DNA of 43,208 nt from Ignisphaera sp. (lineage in GTDB: Archaea; Thermoproteota; Thermoprotei_A; Sulfolobales; Ignisphaeraceae), in assembly GCA_028275825.1 (NCBI GenBank), contig JAPWTX010000012.1, positions 1-43,208 on the forward strand, written 5' to 3'. Made by a program: the position numbers and the translations under genes. The notes beneath the pieces are model-generated. The model made no database searches, was not told the origin of the DNA, and saw only the letters and a list, made by a program, of their open reading frames with translations. Shown piece after piece: positions 25,637 through 35,319 of the stretch (its first letter is position 1; each line of letters opens with the position of its first letter).

Positions 25637-27217
25637 TTAGTAGCCATAGGCCCATGGAACCTCTTTTGCCCATCCAAGTGCTCTTTGAACAGCCGCCTTC
25701 CAACCCTTGTAAAGCCTCTCCCTTGTTTCTTGATCCATCCTTGGTATGAACTCTCTCTCAGCTTTCCAATTCTTTTTAATATCTTCCAAATCCTTCCAGA
25801 ACTCAACAGCCAACCCAGCTAAATATGCAACACCAAGTGAAGTTGTTTCAGATACTGTAGGTCTAACAACCCTGGAGTTGAGTATATCTGCCTGGAACTG
25901 CAGTAAGAAGTCACTTTTTGCAGCTCCTCCATCAGCTTTAAGAACAGTTATATCTTTACCACTATCTGCCTTCATAGCCTCTATAACATCTCTCGTTAGG
26001 TAAGCTATTGCCTCTAGCGCAGCTCTAGCAATATGCTTTCTCTCAGTGCTTCTAGTAATCCCTATTATCAGCCCCCTAGCGTAGGAATCCCAGTAGGGCG
26101 CGCCAAGACCGACAAATGCGGGTACAAAGTACACACCACCCGTGTCATTAGCTGCCTCAGCTAAGGGGTTTACCTCAGCTGAGACCTCTATAATCTTAAG
26201 ACCATCTCTAAGCCATTGAATGGCTGCGCCTGTAATAAATATGCTTCCCTCTAAAACATACACAGCCCTCTTAGGCTCTAAGCTATAGAACACTGTTGAT
26301 AACAATCCATGTGTTGATGAAACAGGTTTTTCACCAGTGTTCAACAGTATGAAGTTGCCTGTGCCATAAGTACACTTAACATCCCCCACATCAAACCCTA
26401 CTTGACCAAAAAGCGCGGCTTGCTGATCACCTGCATCACCCGTCACTGGTATACTTACCCCATCAAATAACTCTCTCGACACCTCTGGCCCTGTATAGCC
26501 ATATACAGCCCTATCGCTACTAGGCCTTGGCAAAGGCATCAATTCCCTCGGTATCCTACCCTGAATCTCAAGCAACTCATCATCCCAATCAAGCTTATGG
26601 ATGTTGAAAAGCATTGTTCTCGAAGCATTGCTGTAGTCAGTTACATGTGCACCATACCTCTCAGGCGTTAACACATCCTTTGAACCTCTTGTTAAGTTCC
26701 ATATGAGCCACGAATCTATTGTTCCAAATAGTAGATCGCCTTTCTCGGCCCTCTCCCTCACATTAGGTACATTATCTAAAACCCACCATATCTTAGTTGA
26801 AGAGAAGTAGCAGTCCGGTACAAGCCCCGTTCTAGACTTTATCAAATCAAAGTAATGCCTCTTCAAAAAGTCTACCTGTGGAGCTGTTCTCCTATCTTGC
26901 CACACAATAGCATTGTAAACAGGGTTACCTGTCTTTGGATCCCATATAACCACAGTTTCGCGCTGGTTTGTAACGCCAATAGAGGCAATCTCTCTTGGAT
27001 CAATCTTAGACTGATCAAGAACCCTCCTAATAACAGCCCTTGTATTTTCCCAAATCTCTATAGGACTATGCTCAACCCAGCCAGGTTTGGGGTACACCTG
27101 CCTGTGCTCCAGGTAGGCCCAAACACCTCTAAGAGGAAGACCATCATGAGTAAAGAGAGCGGCTCTCGTACCAGTAGTACCCTGATCAACAACAAGAACA
27201 TAACGCTTCTCAACCAT
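25637..27217 (-). CDS. glpK: Glycerol kinase
   Basis: 526 residues, FGGY family. [15 protein letters not shown] (phosphate 1) at the N-terminus, [31 protein letters not shown], and [20 protein letters not shown] and [18 protein letters not shown] are diagnostic of GlpK and separate it from xylulokinases. Makes sn-glycerol-3-phosphate from glycerol and ATP. First gene of the operon glpK, glpA, oxidoreductase, DUF1667. No glycerol facilitator gene is nearby. A strong SD (27228-27236) supports this start. Confidence 0.95.
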   Translation of the reverse strand: MVEKRYVLVVDQGTTGTRAALFTHDGLPLRGVWAYLEHRQVYPKPGWVEHSPIEIWENTRAVIRRVLDQSKIDPREIASIGVTNQRETVVIWDPKTGNPVYNAIVWQDRRTAPQVDFLKRHYFDLIKSRTGLVPDCYFSSTKIWWVLDNVPNVRERAEKGDLLFGTIDSWLIWNLTRGSKDVLTPERYGAHVTDYSNASRTMLFNIHKLDWDDELLEIQGRIPRELMPLPRPSSDRAVYGYTGPEVSRELFDGVSIPVTGDAGDQQAALFGQVGFDVGDVKCTYGTGNFILLNTGEKPVSSTHGLLSTVFYSLEPKRAVYVLEGSIFITGAAIQWLRDGLKIIEVSAEVNPLAEAANDTGGVYFVPAFVGLGAPYWDSYARGLIIGITRSTERKHIARAALEAIAYLTRDVIEAMKADSGKDITVLKADGGAAKSDFLLQFQADILNSRVVRPTVSETTSLGVAYLAGLAVEFWKDLEDIKKNWKAEREFIPRMDQETRERLYKGWKAAVQRALGWAKEVPWAYGY

Positions 27218-27227
27218 GAGATCAACA

Positions 27228-27236
27228 CCCTCCTAG
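27228..27236 (-). promoter_or_regulatory. Strong Shine-Dalgarno for glpK
   Basis: Minus strand reads AGGAGGGTG, ten bases upstream of the glpK ATG. It is the strongest SD match noticed in the window and implies a leadered transcript. Confidence 0.6.
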
Positions 27237-27518
27237 GCTCTAAACCTATCTGTTTTAAGTCCTTGCTTACTGACTTGAGTTTAATATTAACTCCTATTAT
27301 TTGACACTATATTTAAGTTTATAGACTCTAAAACAATAGCCTAAGCACATCAAACAATATGAATTGAAAACCTTCAAACTTTCTCACAACAAAAGAATAG
27401 AACTATTAAAGGTATTCACAAACACTACAGCATGCATAAATCAAAGAAGCCATAAAAGGAGGTAGAAGACACAATAAGAGCTCTTCATTACAGATGTAAA
27501 ACCAAATAAATGAGAGGA

Positions 27519-27550
27519 GCCCTAGCCCTTTAGAACGGGGAGGAGGTCAG
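27519..27550 (+). repeat. IS605-type end hairpin, orphan copy C
   Basis: GCCCTAGCCCTTTAGAACGG followed by GGAGGAGGTCAG. Good match to the IS605 end consensus at both arms. Both neighbouring genes run on the opposite strand and neither is tnpB. Confidence 0.55.
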
Positions 27551-27706
27551 AATTCCTTAGACTTGTATATGCTTGAAAATATTTGCCTTATGTTTTCTTT
27601 TGAGATTCTATACAGAGTAATTAGTTTAGTATAGAATGAATTGTGAGAAAAAATGTATTGTAAATGTATAGAGTGAAGATATGAAATTGAATAGACTTGA
27701 ACATAG

Positions 27707-30466
27707 TTAACTATATGCTATCTTTATCTCTATGTTTTTTGATACTTTTAATGGCGAGCCCAGGTCTATCCTCACTACTCTATTAACTATGCTATATTTT
27801 GCACTAACTTTCAGACCATCTATATATACTTCTAGGTGCTCTATATTCTCACCAAAAGCCTCTATTTCAATAGATCTTGCATAGAGAGATCCCTTCTCTA
27901 GCTGTATAGCGACTCTATGCTCTTTATCTTTTACACTTTGTTCTGCTAATCCCCACACCCCTATAACTGTGATTAAACCTCTAAACATCTCTTTATTCAT
28001 CTTTGGCATAAACCTTAGTCTTGCTTCAAATCCATTGTAGAATAAGTTCTCAATAGTCATTAGTACTAGCCATGAATCCATAGCTCTGTAGTAATGTCCT
28101 CCACACTCAATATGATTCCAATACTCTCCATACCTTGCATATCTTTCATGAACAGATTTCAGTATATCCATAGCTTCTTTCACCATACCTTCGTAAATCA
28201 TGAATGCCGCTACTTCAAACTCTATTCCAGTCCATGGGGTATCTATCTGTGAACCTATTGTGTATATAAGCCCTGTATCATTTGGTAACAGCATATCTCC
28301 TGTGTAGGCTGGTCTAGGCATACCTGGGTAGGATCCATTGATAAGACCTTCTTCACCTTTGAAATTATATCTATATATAGCTTTTAAGATGCTGAGAACT
28401 TTATCACGATCAATTATATATCCCATATTTAGCTGGAGTAGTAGGAACATCTGTCCATCTAATTGAGAAGAAGAACACCCTTTATCTCTTTTACCATTTA
28501 TAGGATCGTACCATAGATCGAGATATTCACCATTCCATAGATACTTCTCCAGCTTTTCTCTAGCCTCTTGATATATCTTTGCTAAGTACTCTCTGTATAC
28601 ATTATCCCCAACAATGGTAGCACACTCAGCCATAGCTTTTAGCGCTGCAAGCCAAAGCACACCTGTAAACGATGTAACACCTATCATACTCCATGTATCG
28701 AATGTTTGTACAGATATTGGAAAGAATGTGTATCCAGCACCTAGAGATGCCAAGACTTGTCTATACACCTCTGGATACGGCAATACATATCTAATTATGC
28801 TCTGCCAAACAGCTTCATAACCTGCTGGAGTGTAATGGTAAAGAAGCTTATCGCCTAAAGGATCATGTATTCTAAGTATAACGTCTACAGCTTCTCTAAG
28901 ATCGCCCCACAACCTTACTAAAAGCTCTCTATCTCCAAGCCATAGAGCATCTCTAATAACTATAAGTATATACTCAGGATTCATATCAGGTCTATCATAT
29001 GCATCAGGTCTCTTAAACGATCCTGTAAAGAAATGCATAACCCTTCCAGAAGGATCCTTACCAGTAGTCTTCACAACATTTCTAACTGCTTCTCTAAATT
29101 TCTTTAAATCTGTTGCTATAGATGGATCCTTCTTCACCATCTCTTTAAAAATCATAACATTCTCAGGTAGTGCAAGAGCGTATGCATCATAGTATGGCCA
29201 TAGATCGGGTTTTAGTTGCCATTGGGCGTGGTACTCAATCCATTTCTTCTCTAGATCTGGAAAAAGTTGTAGAATCATTATAGATCCGTAGAATGCTACA
29301 TCTGTTGTATTAAGTCCGCAACAGCCATATCCTTCCCAAACTCCGAACAATCCATCCCTTGTATATATTGTTGACTTTTGTAACGTTGTTAATTGAGATG
29401 CTATTAAATCGATAAGCCATTTATCGATAGATGTGCTGTATAATAGGTCGTGGAATTTCTTTGTATATGTATAGAGATAATCATAATTCTTAACAACATA
29501 CTCAATAACATCTCTCGACGAATTAAACATATTCTCATAATAATGACCAATAATATTTCCTAGATCATCGTAGAAACTAGGGAAATACCATGAGAGTACA
29601 ACAACTATCCTACTCTCTTCACCACTTCTCAAAACCTTTTTACCAACCATAAAGCTGTGTATAATTCCATTGAATTCTTCTACATTTCTCACATCTTTCA
29701 ATATCCCGTTAGCTCTATATTCAACCCAAAGACTTCTAAAACCATGTATATCGCTATATGGTAAACCTAATCTAAACCCTGTTTCTATATCATCACCAAA
29801 TATCCCTAGACTTAGATCACCTCTGTACATTGGGTTCTTTTCGGGAATCTCAACACCTTTCTGAGTAATAACGATACTGCTACCATAGGTTATAGCTTCA
29901 ACTCTTGTCTTAGCAGGTATAGCACTAAAGGGGCTCTTAATACCTATCAGCAGGCTAAACTCTATATCTTTCGAAAGTCTATTCTTTACCTTGAATACCA
30001 ATATAGCTACAGGTAGAGATGAGTTTTTAGAATCTCCAGCTATGAAGGGTGTAAAAGCTTCTAGTAGAATATCTACAGGGAGATCTTCATCTAGGTATCT
30101 AAGATATGCAAAAGGTGGTTCGCCATAGAATTCTATACTATCTACAGATCTAAGCCAAGGCATTGTATATGGATCTCCACTACGGCTCTCCCAAGGCATA
30201 TCATCTTCTTCAAGTTGTCTATAACCTTTAGCAGCTTGGAGAAACCTAACAACAACTCTATCTCCATCCCTAACTCTAGCGACGAAGTATAGATCTGTAG
30301 CCTTCATATATTCTCTATTCCTATCCTCTTTCCTCAAAGCCCAGCGACCATTATTAAATATGTGCCATTCATAGAACCTGCCATCCCCCCTAATCTCAAC
30401 AGTTCCACAACCAATACCACCAAGAGGTATACCTGAAGATATGTGATATGAACTTCTGAACCTCAT
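27707..30466 (-). CDS. GH116-family glycosidase (GBA2/SSO1353-like) with altered acid/base motif
   Basis: 919 residues. The N-terminal beta domain starts with the family hallmark SGIPLGGIGCGTVEI and GRFYEWHIFNNGRW; a catalytic (alpha/alpha)6 barrel follows. The nucleophile motif FGVWEGYGCCGLNTTDV (E378) is present, as is QTFDTWSMIGVTSFTGVLWLAALKA (587-611). At the expected acid/base site, where family members read xSDQxxGQW, this protein has SSSQLDGQM (665-673): the Asp position is Ser and an Asp sits three residues later. Family enzymes cleave beta-glucosides, beta-xylosides or N-acetylglucosaminides. No signal peptide, so cytoplasmic. Monocistronic, with its own TATA and SD. Confidence 0.88.
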   Translation of the reverse strand: MRFRSSYHISSGIPLGGIGCGTVEIRGDGRFYEWHIFNNGRWALRKEDRNREYMKATDLYFVARVRDGDRVVVRFLQAAKGYRQLEEDDMPWESRSGDPYTMPWLRSVDSIEFYGEPPFAYLRYLDEDLPVDILLEAFTPFIAGDSKNSSLPVAILVFKVKNRLSKDIEFSLLIGIKSPFSAIPAKTRVEAITYGSSIVITQKGVEIPEKNPMYRGDLSLGIFGDDIETGFRLGLPYSDIHGFRSLWVEYRANGILKDVRNVEEFNGIIHSFMVGKKVLRSGEESRIVVVLSWYFPSFYDDLGNIIGHYYENMFNSSRDVIEYVVKNYDYLYTYTKKFHDLLYSTSIDKWLIDLIASQLTTLQKSTIYTRDGLFGVWEGYGCCGLNTTDVAFYGSIMILQLFPDLEKKWIEYHAQWQLKPDLWPYYDAYALALPENVMIFKEMVKKDPSIATDLKKFREAVRNVVKTTGKDPSGRVMHFFTGSFKRPDAYDRPDMNPEYILIVIRDALWLGDRELLVRLWGDLREAVDVILRIHDPLGDKLLYHYTPAGYEAVWQSIIRYVLPYPEVYRQVLASLGAGYTFFPISVQTFDTWSMIGVTSFTGVLWLAALKAMAECATIVGDNVYREYLAKIYQEAREKLEKYLWNGEYLDLWYDPINGKRDKGCSSSQLDGQMFLLLQLNMGYIIDRDKVLSILKAIYRYNFKGEEGLINGSYPGMPRPAYTGDMLLPNDTGLIYTIGSQIDTPWTGIEFEVAAFMIYEGMVKEAMDILKSVHERYARYGEYWNHIECGGHYYRAMDSWLVLMTIENLFYNGFEARLRFMPKMNKEMFRGLITVIGVWGLAEQSVKDKEHRVAIQLEKGSLYARSIEIEAFGENIEHLEVYIDGLKVSAKYSIVNRVVRIDLGSPLKVSKNIEIKIAYS

Positions 30467-30500
30467 CTACGCACCCCTATTCTACGGCACTCTAAGGCCT

Positions 30501-30510
30501 TATTTAAAAA
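30501..30510 (-). promoter_or_regulatory. TATA box for the GH116 gene
   Basis: Minus strand TTTTTAAATA, about 40 bases before the start; AGGGGTG lies five bases before the ATG at 30466, so a short leader with SD is expected. Confidence 0.5.
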
Positions 30511-30549
30511 TGTTATTGTTAATCATTAAATCGCTATAATTTTACAACT

Positions 30550-30584
30550 GAAAGCCTCGTCCTTTAGAGCGGGAAGGAGGTTAG
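30550..30584 (+). repeat. IS605-type end hairpin, orphan copy D
   Basis: GAAAGCCTCGTCCTTTAGAG then CGGGAAGGAGGTTAG. The CTCGTCC/GAGCGGG arms still pair with one mismatch. Lies between divergent GH116 and Ldh2 genes. Confidence 0.6.
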
Positions 30585-30740
30585 TCTGAGAAAAATCTGT
30601 AGCATATCAGTATATCTATGAAGTCTTAGAAAGCTTCCTCAATAGGAGTATTTAAGATTAGCATAGTTTAGGATACTTTGATGATATGATGAAAAATTTA
30701 ATTTTTGATACAAACAGAAAGATGTGTTTGGTGAATAAAC

Positions 30741-31775
30741 ATGGTTGAATATGTCAGAGTTTATGTTGATGAATTGCGTAGGTTTACTTCTGAATGTTTT
30801 ATGAAGTGTGGGGTTCCTAAAGGGGATGCAGATATAATTGCTGATCATCTGGTATTAGCTAATTTGAGAGGTGTGGATTCTCATGGTGTGATAAGGATTC
30901 CTGTATATATCGAAGGTATTAAGAAGGGTTATGTTAAATCGTTTTCCGAATCTCGAATTATTAAGGAAAGTATGGCTACAGTTCTTATTGATGGTGGTGG
31001 AGGTTTAGGGATACCTATAGCAACAAAAGCTACAGACCTAGCTATAGAGAAGTGTAGATCTGTTGGATTAGCTGCTGTAGGTGTTAGGAATCTAGGTCAT
31101 GTAGGTATGCTAGCTTACTATACTTTAAAAATAGCTAAGAATAACTTAATAGGTTTAGTAACTGCCAACGGCCCTGCTATAGTTGTTCCTTGGGGAGGTA
31201 TAGAACCTATATTTGGCGCTAACCCCATGAGTATAGCTTTTCCAACATCATCTAGACCCATAGTTATAGACATGGCTACAAGTGCTATGGCGCATTTCAA
31301 AATTTTGCTAGCTGCTTTAAAAAATGAGAAAATACCTGAAGGTGTAGCACTAACAAAGGATGGCAAACCTACTACAGATCCTAGAGAAGCACAACTCTTA
31401 CTACCATTCGGTGGTTATAAAGGTTATGCAATAGCGTTAACTATTGAAGTACTCTCAAGTATATTAATAGGAGGACAACTAAGTAAATACATAGTTCTCC
31501 ACGGATCAACACAAGGAGGATTCTTCACACTAGCTATAGACCCAACAGTGTTTAGAGAATACAGCGAATACCTAAAAGATATAGACACACTCATCAAGTT
31601 TATAAAGAGTTGCAAACCCGCACAAGGATTTAACGAAGTACTGCTACCCGGAGAACTCGAAGATAAAACTTTTGAAGAACGATTAAGAAAAGGAATACCT
31701 ATAGATATAAATACATGGAAAATGCTAACAGAAGTAGCTAAAGAATTAAACATAGAATCACCTAAGACACTATAA
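30741..31775 (+). CDS. Malate/L-lactate (Ldh2-family) dehydrogenase
   Basis: 344 residues, PF02615 family of NAD(P)-dependent 2-hydroxyacid dehydrogenases with the non-Rossmann fold. Landmarks: ANLRGVDSHGVIRIPVY (catalytic His near residue 50), GNLGHVGMLAYY-like VRNLGHVGMLAYYTLKIA, FGANPMSIAFPTS, DMATSAMAHFKI and LLPFGGYKGYAIALTIEVLS. Members oxidise malate, lactate, sulfolactate, ureidoglycolate or 2,3-diketogulonate; the substrate here is undetermined. A TTTAATTTTT box near 30693 and GGTGA eight bases before the ATG support the start. Confidence 0.9.
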   Translation: MVEYVRVYVDELRRFTSECFMKCGVPKGDADIIADHLVLANLRGVDSHGVIRIPVYIEGIKKGYVKSFSESRIIKESMATVLIDGGGGLGIPIATKATDLAIEKCRSVGLAAVGVRNLGHVGMLAYYTLKIAKNNLIGLVTANGPAIVVPWGGIEPIFGANPMSIAFPTSSRPIVIDMATSAMAHFKILLAALKNEKIPEGVALTKDGKPTTDPREAQLLLPFGGYKGYAIALTIEVLSSILIGGQLSKYIVLHGSTQGGFFTLAIDPTVFREYSEYLKDIDTLIKFIKSCKPAQGFNEVLLPGELEDKTFEERLRKGIPIDINTWKMLTEVAKELNIESPKTL

Positions 31776-31890
31776 CTAAGCACCTCACTCTCCAAAACTG
31801 CCAACAGCTCTTGCAAACATTACCCAAAGAAAAATTAATGCATTATAAAGTTTCTCTACTTAAGAAATATATTTTGTATTATCCACCATC

Positions 31891-32009
31891 TTAAATGAAA
31901 CCCACGGTTGTTAATACAACCTGTTTTACCTCTTTGATAAAATCTTCGATTCTAATGTTTTCACTTGATATATGAACCCTTGTATCATAATATTCCACAT
32001 GGTTCCCCA
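31891..32009 (-). pseudogene. C-terminal tail of an unidentified gene, fused to tnpB remnant
   Basis: Minus-strand frame of about 39 codons (LVGNHVEYYDTRVHISSENI, then RIEDFIKEVKQVVLTTVGFI and stop) starting right after the tnpB stop. It has no start codon and reads like the end of a real protein, perhaps a gene cut by the IS or by a deletion joined to it. Family not recognised. Confidence 0.35.
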
Positions 32010-32930
32010 CTAATGGTGCTCAATGGCATCTGCAAATACTTGTAGACTTGTTAGCGGGGCTGCACCTCTATGTGGATTTACTAGCCTTGCTCATATCCAT
32101 GGGCCCCTCTTGAGCCAAACGCTATGAGACCTCCATCTGTAGAGAGATACTTCAACACAATGTTAATTGCTCCAACAACATCTCCTTCAAGGATTCTTTC
32201 ATATGCCTTTGCCACTCTAAGAACTGCTTTCACTGCCTTCGCTCTTTTCAGCCCTTTCATCATAGTGCGAATCAACAGGGTTAAAACTTCTTAATCTTCC
32301 TACCTGTGAGTGGGGTTCAGCTCTTATATAGATTCGTGTTGCTTTGTGGTCATAGCCTCATCTCCATTCCCCTGCACCGCTCCTTGGGTCTGCATCCGCC
32401 TTAGGGGCGTTCAGAGCCACCCCGGAGACCCCACACCTTGGGTTGCTGCCCTTGGGGAGAGCCCTTGCAGGCTCTTCGCCCCTCACAGGGAATCTCATCA
32501 AGATGCCTAACAATGTCAAACCTTATAAACCTTTATGAAACTAGAAACAGCTGCGAAAGGCTCTCTAGAGGATGATCCTTCCATGAGCCTTCACTATATG
32601 CATTGGTTTTTCATCAAGTAGCTCTATTAACTTCTTAACACCCCATTGATAAATCCTATACCTCAACTCACTACTTGCATTATTCTCCATCCTCTCCCTA
32701 GCCCTCTCATTAATATTGCCAACTACACCAATAGCTTTGTTCTCGGTAGCAAGCTTTTCTGTGAACTTATTCTATTTTCTCAATATATCTAGCTTTCTAT
32801 CTCTCTCATGGAGCTTTCTAAACCTCTTCTTCATCCCCTTAGTCTTAGTCGAATTTCTCTTTGTTATTCTCTTCCTCCTCATATCATAAGTAATAACAAT
32901 GGTATTATCTTCTTTTAAAGTACTGCAACT
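32010..32930 (-). pseudogene. tnpB: Decayed IS200/IS605 tnpB (OrfB) gene
   Basis: Several frames together give TnpB blocks. Upstream block (about 32575-32910): YDMRRKRITKRNSTKTKG, KKRFRKLHERDRKLDILRK, an in-frame TAG (32772-32774), KLATENKAIGVVGNINERAR and YRIYQWGVKKLIELLDEKP. Downstream block: ILEGDVVGAINIVLKYLSTDG, AFGSRGAHG and, after a frame change, LVNPHRGAAPLTSLQVFADA before the stop at 32010; this is the usual crenarchaeal TnpB end with the RuvC-III 'DRDVVGAINI' motif (here EGDVV). The N-terminal third is missing. The GC-rich middle (32300-32510) is disrupted. No matching end hairpin follows. Confidence 0.8.
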
Positions 32931-32982
32931 TCATGTATTTTTATCTCAAGCTTTATATATTTGGTAATACAATGATTTAGTG

Positions 32983-34665
32983 ATGCATATGAAATTTGTT
33001 AGGGCAGTCTCCTCACTCCTGATACTTCTTCTTTTGATAAGTGTCTCCATAATACATGGCATTGCTTCTCAGAGTTCCACTGCTCCCATTTATCTTCAGT
33101 GGTATATCTACTCAAATCCTTCTCCACTTGATGATAGACCCTTTGCTGTTTGTATTATTGGTGATTTTATATATGTTGTAGGTTATGATGCTATGAAGAT
33201 GAATTCTGAGTTTAGAATTGAGAAGAGGTTTAAAGCTGATGGAGGTTTAGTGAAAGTGTGGATATATAATCCTACTTTTCGTGATGATATACTGTTTGAC
33301 TGTCTTGCCATGAACACTACCATTTATGTTACTGGTGTTGAGGGTGTTATATCTTTTCCAAATATTCTAGAAGGAGGAACGGCTGTTATAGCTGCTCTAG
33401 ACAATGATCTTAACATGATTAGGTATGTTAGGCTCAATGTTAGTGGTCTTGCAACAAGCATCACATCTGATGGTATATACATCTATATTGGCGGCTACTA
33501 CTTTCAAGGCTCTGACAGGGGCTGGTTCATAGCTAAACTAGATAAGAAACTCAACCTGGTTAAGCTTAAGCTCTACAACCCATCAGAATTTGGCGACTAC
33601 ATATATCAAATTAAGTATGACAGGTACAGCAACCTGATATGGATTACTGGAATCTATAAGGAGGTATATGCCGCTGTGGCATATGTGGATACAGAGCTCT
33701 CCAAAGACCCTGTAATGATTCTCGGCACACAGATCATGGGCTCTGCACTCTCAATAGAATTCGACGATTATGGGAATAAGTATGTCTCTACCTATGGAAC
33801 CATGGGCAACAAGTTTGTTGGGTTACTCAAACTCGATAGCGGAAATAGAGTTGTGGCTACTCTGAACAGCTACTATGGCTCCAAAATTGTGTGGGCATGG
33901 AACCTTCTATATGCTATAAAATCGGATACAGCCATTTCTGTAACAGTCTTTGATCAGAACCTAAATGTTGCAACGAGTTATGTTATAAATAGCTCTACAA
34001 TGTGCGGCACATACTTCATGATGGCTTCTGCAGTATTTGATGAGAAGAACTTGTACTTCGCCTCATCATTATGCCCCTCGGGAGACAGTGGCTGGGGAAT
34101 TTACTCAGTAAAGCTATTGATACAAATAAGGGTACTTACAGCAACAACTACACTAACACAAACATTAATGAAACAAATCCCTGTAACCATATACATAAAC
34201 TTCACAGCAACTCAAACAATGGTACAACTAGCGCTTACCACTACGTATATTACTGTTACCTGGACACAAACCCACCAAACATTCACTACACCTCCACAAA
34301 TCTATGCAACCTATACAACACAAGTAGTGACAACAACACTGCAAACCAGAGAAACAATTACAAAACTGGAAACCATTGAAAAACCCTATACACTCACCTT
34401 TACCACAACAATGCTGCAACCAACTACAATCACAGTAACCTATAGAGAGACCATCAAAGAAACTGTGACTGTCTCTCCAAACATCGTAACACAAAAACAG
34501 TCTGGAGGAGTTGCACAAGCACAGATACTGATTGTAGCTATAGCAATAATGATGTTCATAGCCATACTCATTCTATACAAAGAGATAAAATTGGAATTCA
34601 ATAATCATGTATGGCTCCTTCTCCACCCTGAAGTAAAAGACAGCAACTCTTTTGAAGAAAGTTAA
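32983..34665 (+). CDS. Secreted beta-propeller-like protein with Thr-rich stalk and C-terminal anchor
   Basis: About 560 residues. Signal peptide (RAVSSLLILLLLISVSIIHG), then an extracellular domain of repeated blade-like units (FIYVVGYDA, TIYVTGVEG, IYIYIGGYYFQG, LIWITGIYK, NKYVSTYG) to about residue 385, a Thr-rich stalk (about 390-505), a membrane segment (AQILIVAIAIMMFIAILILY) and a short acidic-basic tail. The stalk includes TPPQIYATYTT and KLETIEKPYTLTFTTT, paralogous to the stalk of 21356-22423. A TTTATATA box near 32952 places transcription start at the ATGs (32983 or 32989); a GTG three bases upstream is also in frame. Probably S-layer-associated; ligand unknown. Confidence 0.72.
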   Translation: MHMKFVRAVSSLLILLLLISVSIIHGIASQSSTAPIYLQWYIYSNPSPLDDRPFAVCIIGDFIYVVGYDAMKMNSEFRIEKRFKADGGLVKVWIYNPTFRDDILFDCLAMNTTIYVTGVEGVISFPNILEGGTAVIAALDNDLNMIRYVRLNVSGLATSITSDGIYIYIGGYYFQGSDRGWFIAKLDKKLNLVKLKLYNPSEFGDYIYQIKYDRYSNLIWITGIYKEVYAAVAYVDTELSKDPVMILGTQIMGSALSIEFDDYGNKYVSTYGTMGNKFVGLLKLDSGNRVVATLNSYYGSKIVWAWNLLYAIKSDTAISVTVFDQNLNVATSYVINSSTMCGTYFMMASAVFDEKNLYFASSLCPSGDSGWGIYSVKLLIQIRVLTATTTLTQTLMKQIPVTIYINFTATQTMVQLALTTTYITVTWTQTHQTFTTPPQIYATYTTQVVTTTLQTRETITKLETIEKPYTLTFTTTMLQPTTITVTYRETIKETVTVSPNIVTQKQSGGVAQAQILIVAIAIMMFIAILILYKEIKLEFNNHVWLLLHPEVKDSNSFEES

Positions 34666-34695
34666 ATATAGTGCATTACTTACTCAGTTACACTA

Positions 34696-35319
34696 CTATA
34701 GAATTTCGGACAAGTATTGCTCTATGTATTGTGCATGATCAACTATTCTCTCTATATGCCTCATTATCAATGCCTTGACAGCCATCTCTCGAGATACTGT
34801 AGTGCTAGATGTTATCTCTAGGAGTATGTTTTTATAAATCTCATCTGTATGATTATCTATCTCGTTAACTGTGCTTACTCTTCTTGGTGAAAACTCTACA
34901 AGATCGTCAAGAGCAGCCTCAACAGCTTTAACAGCCTCTTCAAAAGCTTTTGAAAGGCTTGTTATAGTGCTTAGCCCAGATGATGGTGCTAGCATAGAGT
35001 CTATTCTAGCAATTTCCCTGCAGTATCTGGAAATTCTGTACACATCGTATGCAATGCTTATTAGTGTGTGAGCAGAAAGCAATTCCCTTCCAAGGGGCTG
35101 CCTCCTAGCTATGAAAACAAGCGTCTCGTTTACAAGTTCTCTTCGTATTTTGTCCAATATTATTGCAGTATCCTCTATCTCCCTCCAAAACATCTTCCTC
35201 TGTTCAAAGCCCTCCACCTCCATGAGCCTCTTGGTTATCTGCAGAATCTTTCTAATATTCTGAGCCATGTGAATCAATATCGACTTTAGTCTTTCAAGCT
35301 CTGTTGCAGTTAAAGACAA
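34696..35319 (-). CDS. phoU: PhoU-domain phosphate uptake regulator
   Basis: 207 residues, all-helical, two PhoU repeats. The second carries VNEIDNHTDEIYKNILLEI, the metal-binding E/D-x3-D motif; the first (WREIEDTAIILDKIRREL) is degenerate. The TTG start follows the pstB stop directly and uses GAGGTGAG inside the end of pstB as its SD, so translation is coupled. PhoU proteins restrain Pst transport and signal phosphate status; no PhoR/PhoB-type kinase is present, as expected in crenarchaea. Confidence 0.85.
   Translation of the reverse strand: MSLTATELERLKSILIHMAQNIRKILQITKRLMEVEGFEQRKMFWREIEDTAIILDKIRRELVNETLVFIARRQPLGRELLSAHTLISIAYDVYRISRYCREIARIDSMLAPSSGLSTITSLSKAFEEAVKAVEAALDDLVEFSPRRVSTVNEIDNHTDEIYKNILLEITSSTTVSREMAVKALIMRHIERIVDHAQYIEQYLSEIL

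Larger units (their letters stand above)
27218..27706. other. Gap between divergent-facing transcription units
   Basis: Holds the glpK leader and orphan hairpin copy C (27519-27550). No open frame worth calling; the rest is AT-rich and featureless. Confidence 0.5.

Noticed and set aside
34071-34379. Alternative-frame Asn/Thr-rich frame inside the stalk gene
   Set aside because: It is a by-product of the repetitive ACA/ACT codons of the Thr-rich stalk in the true frame.
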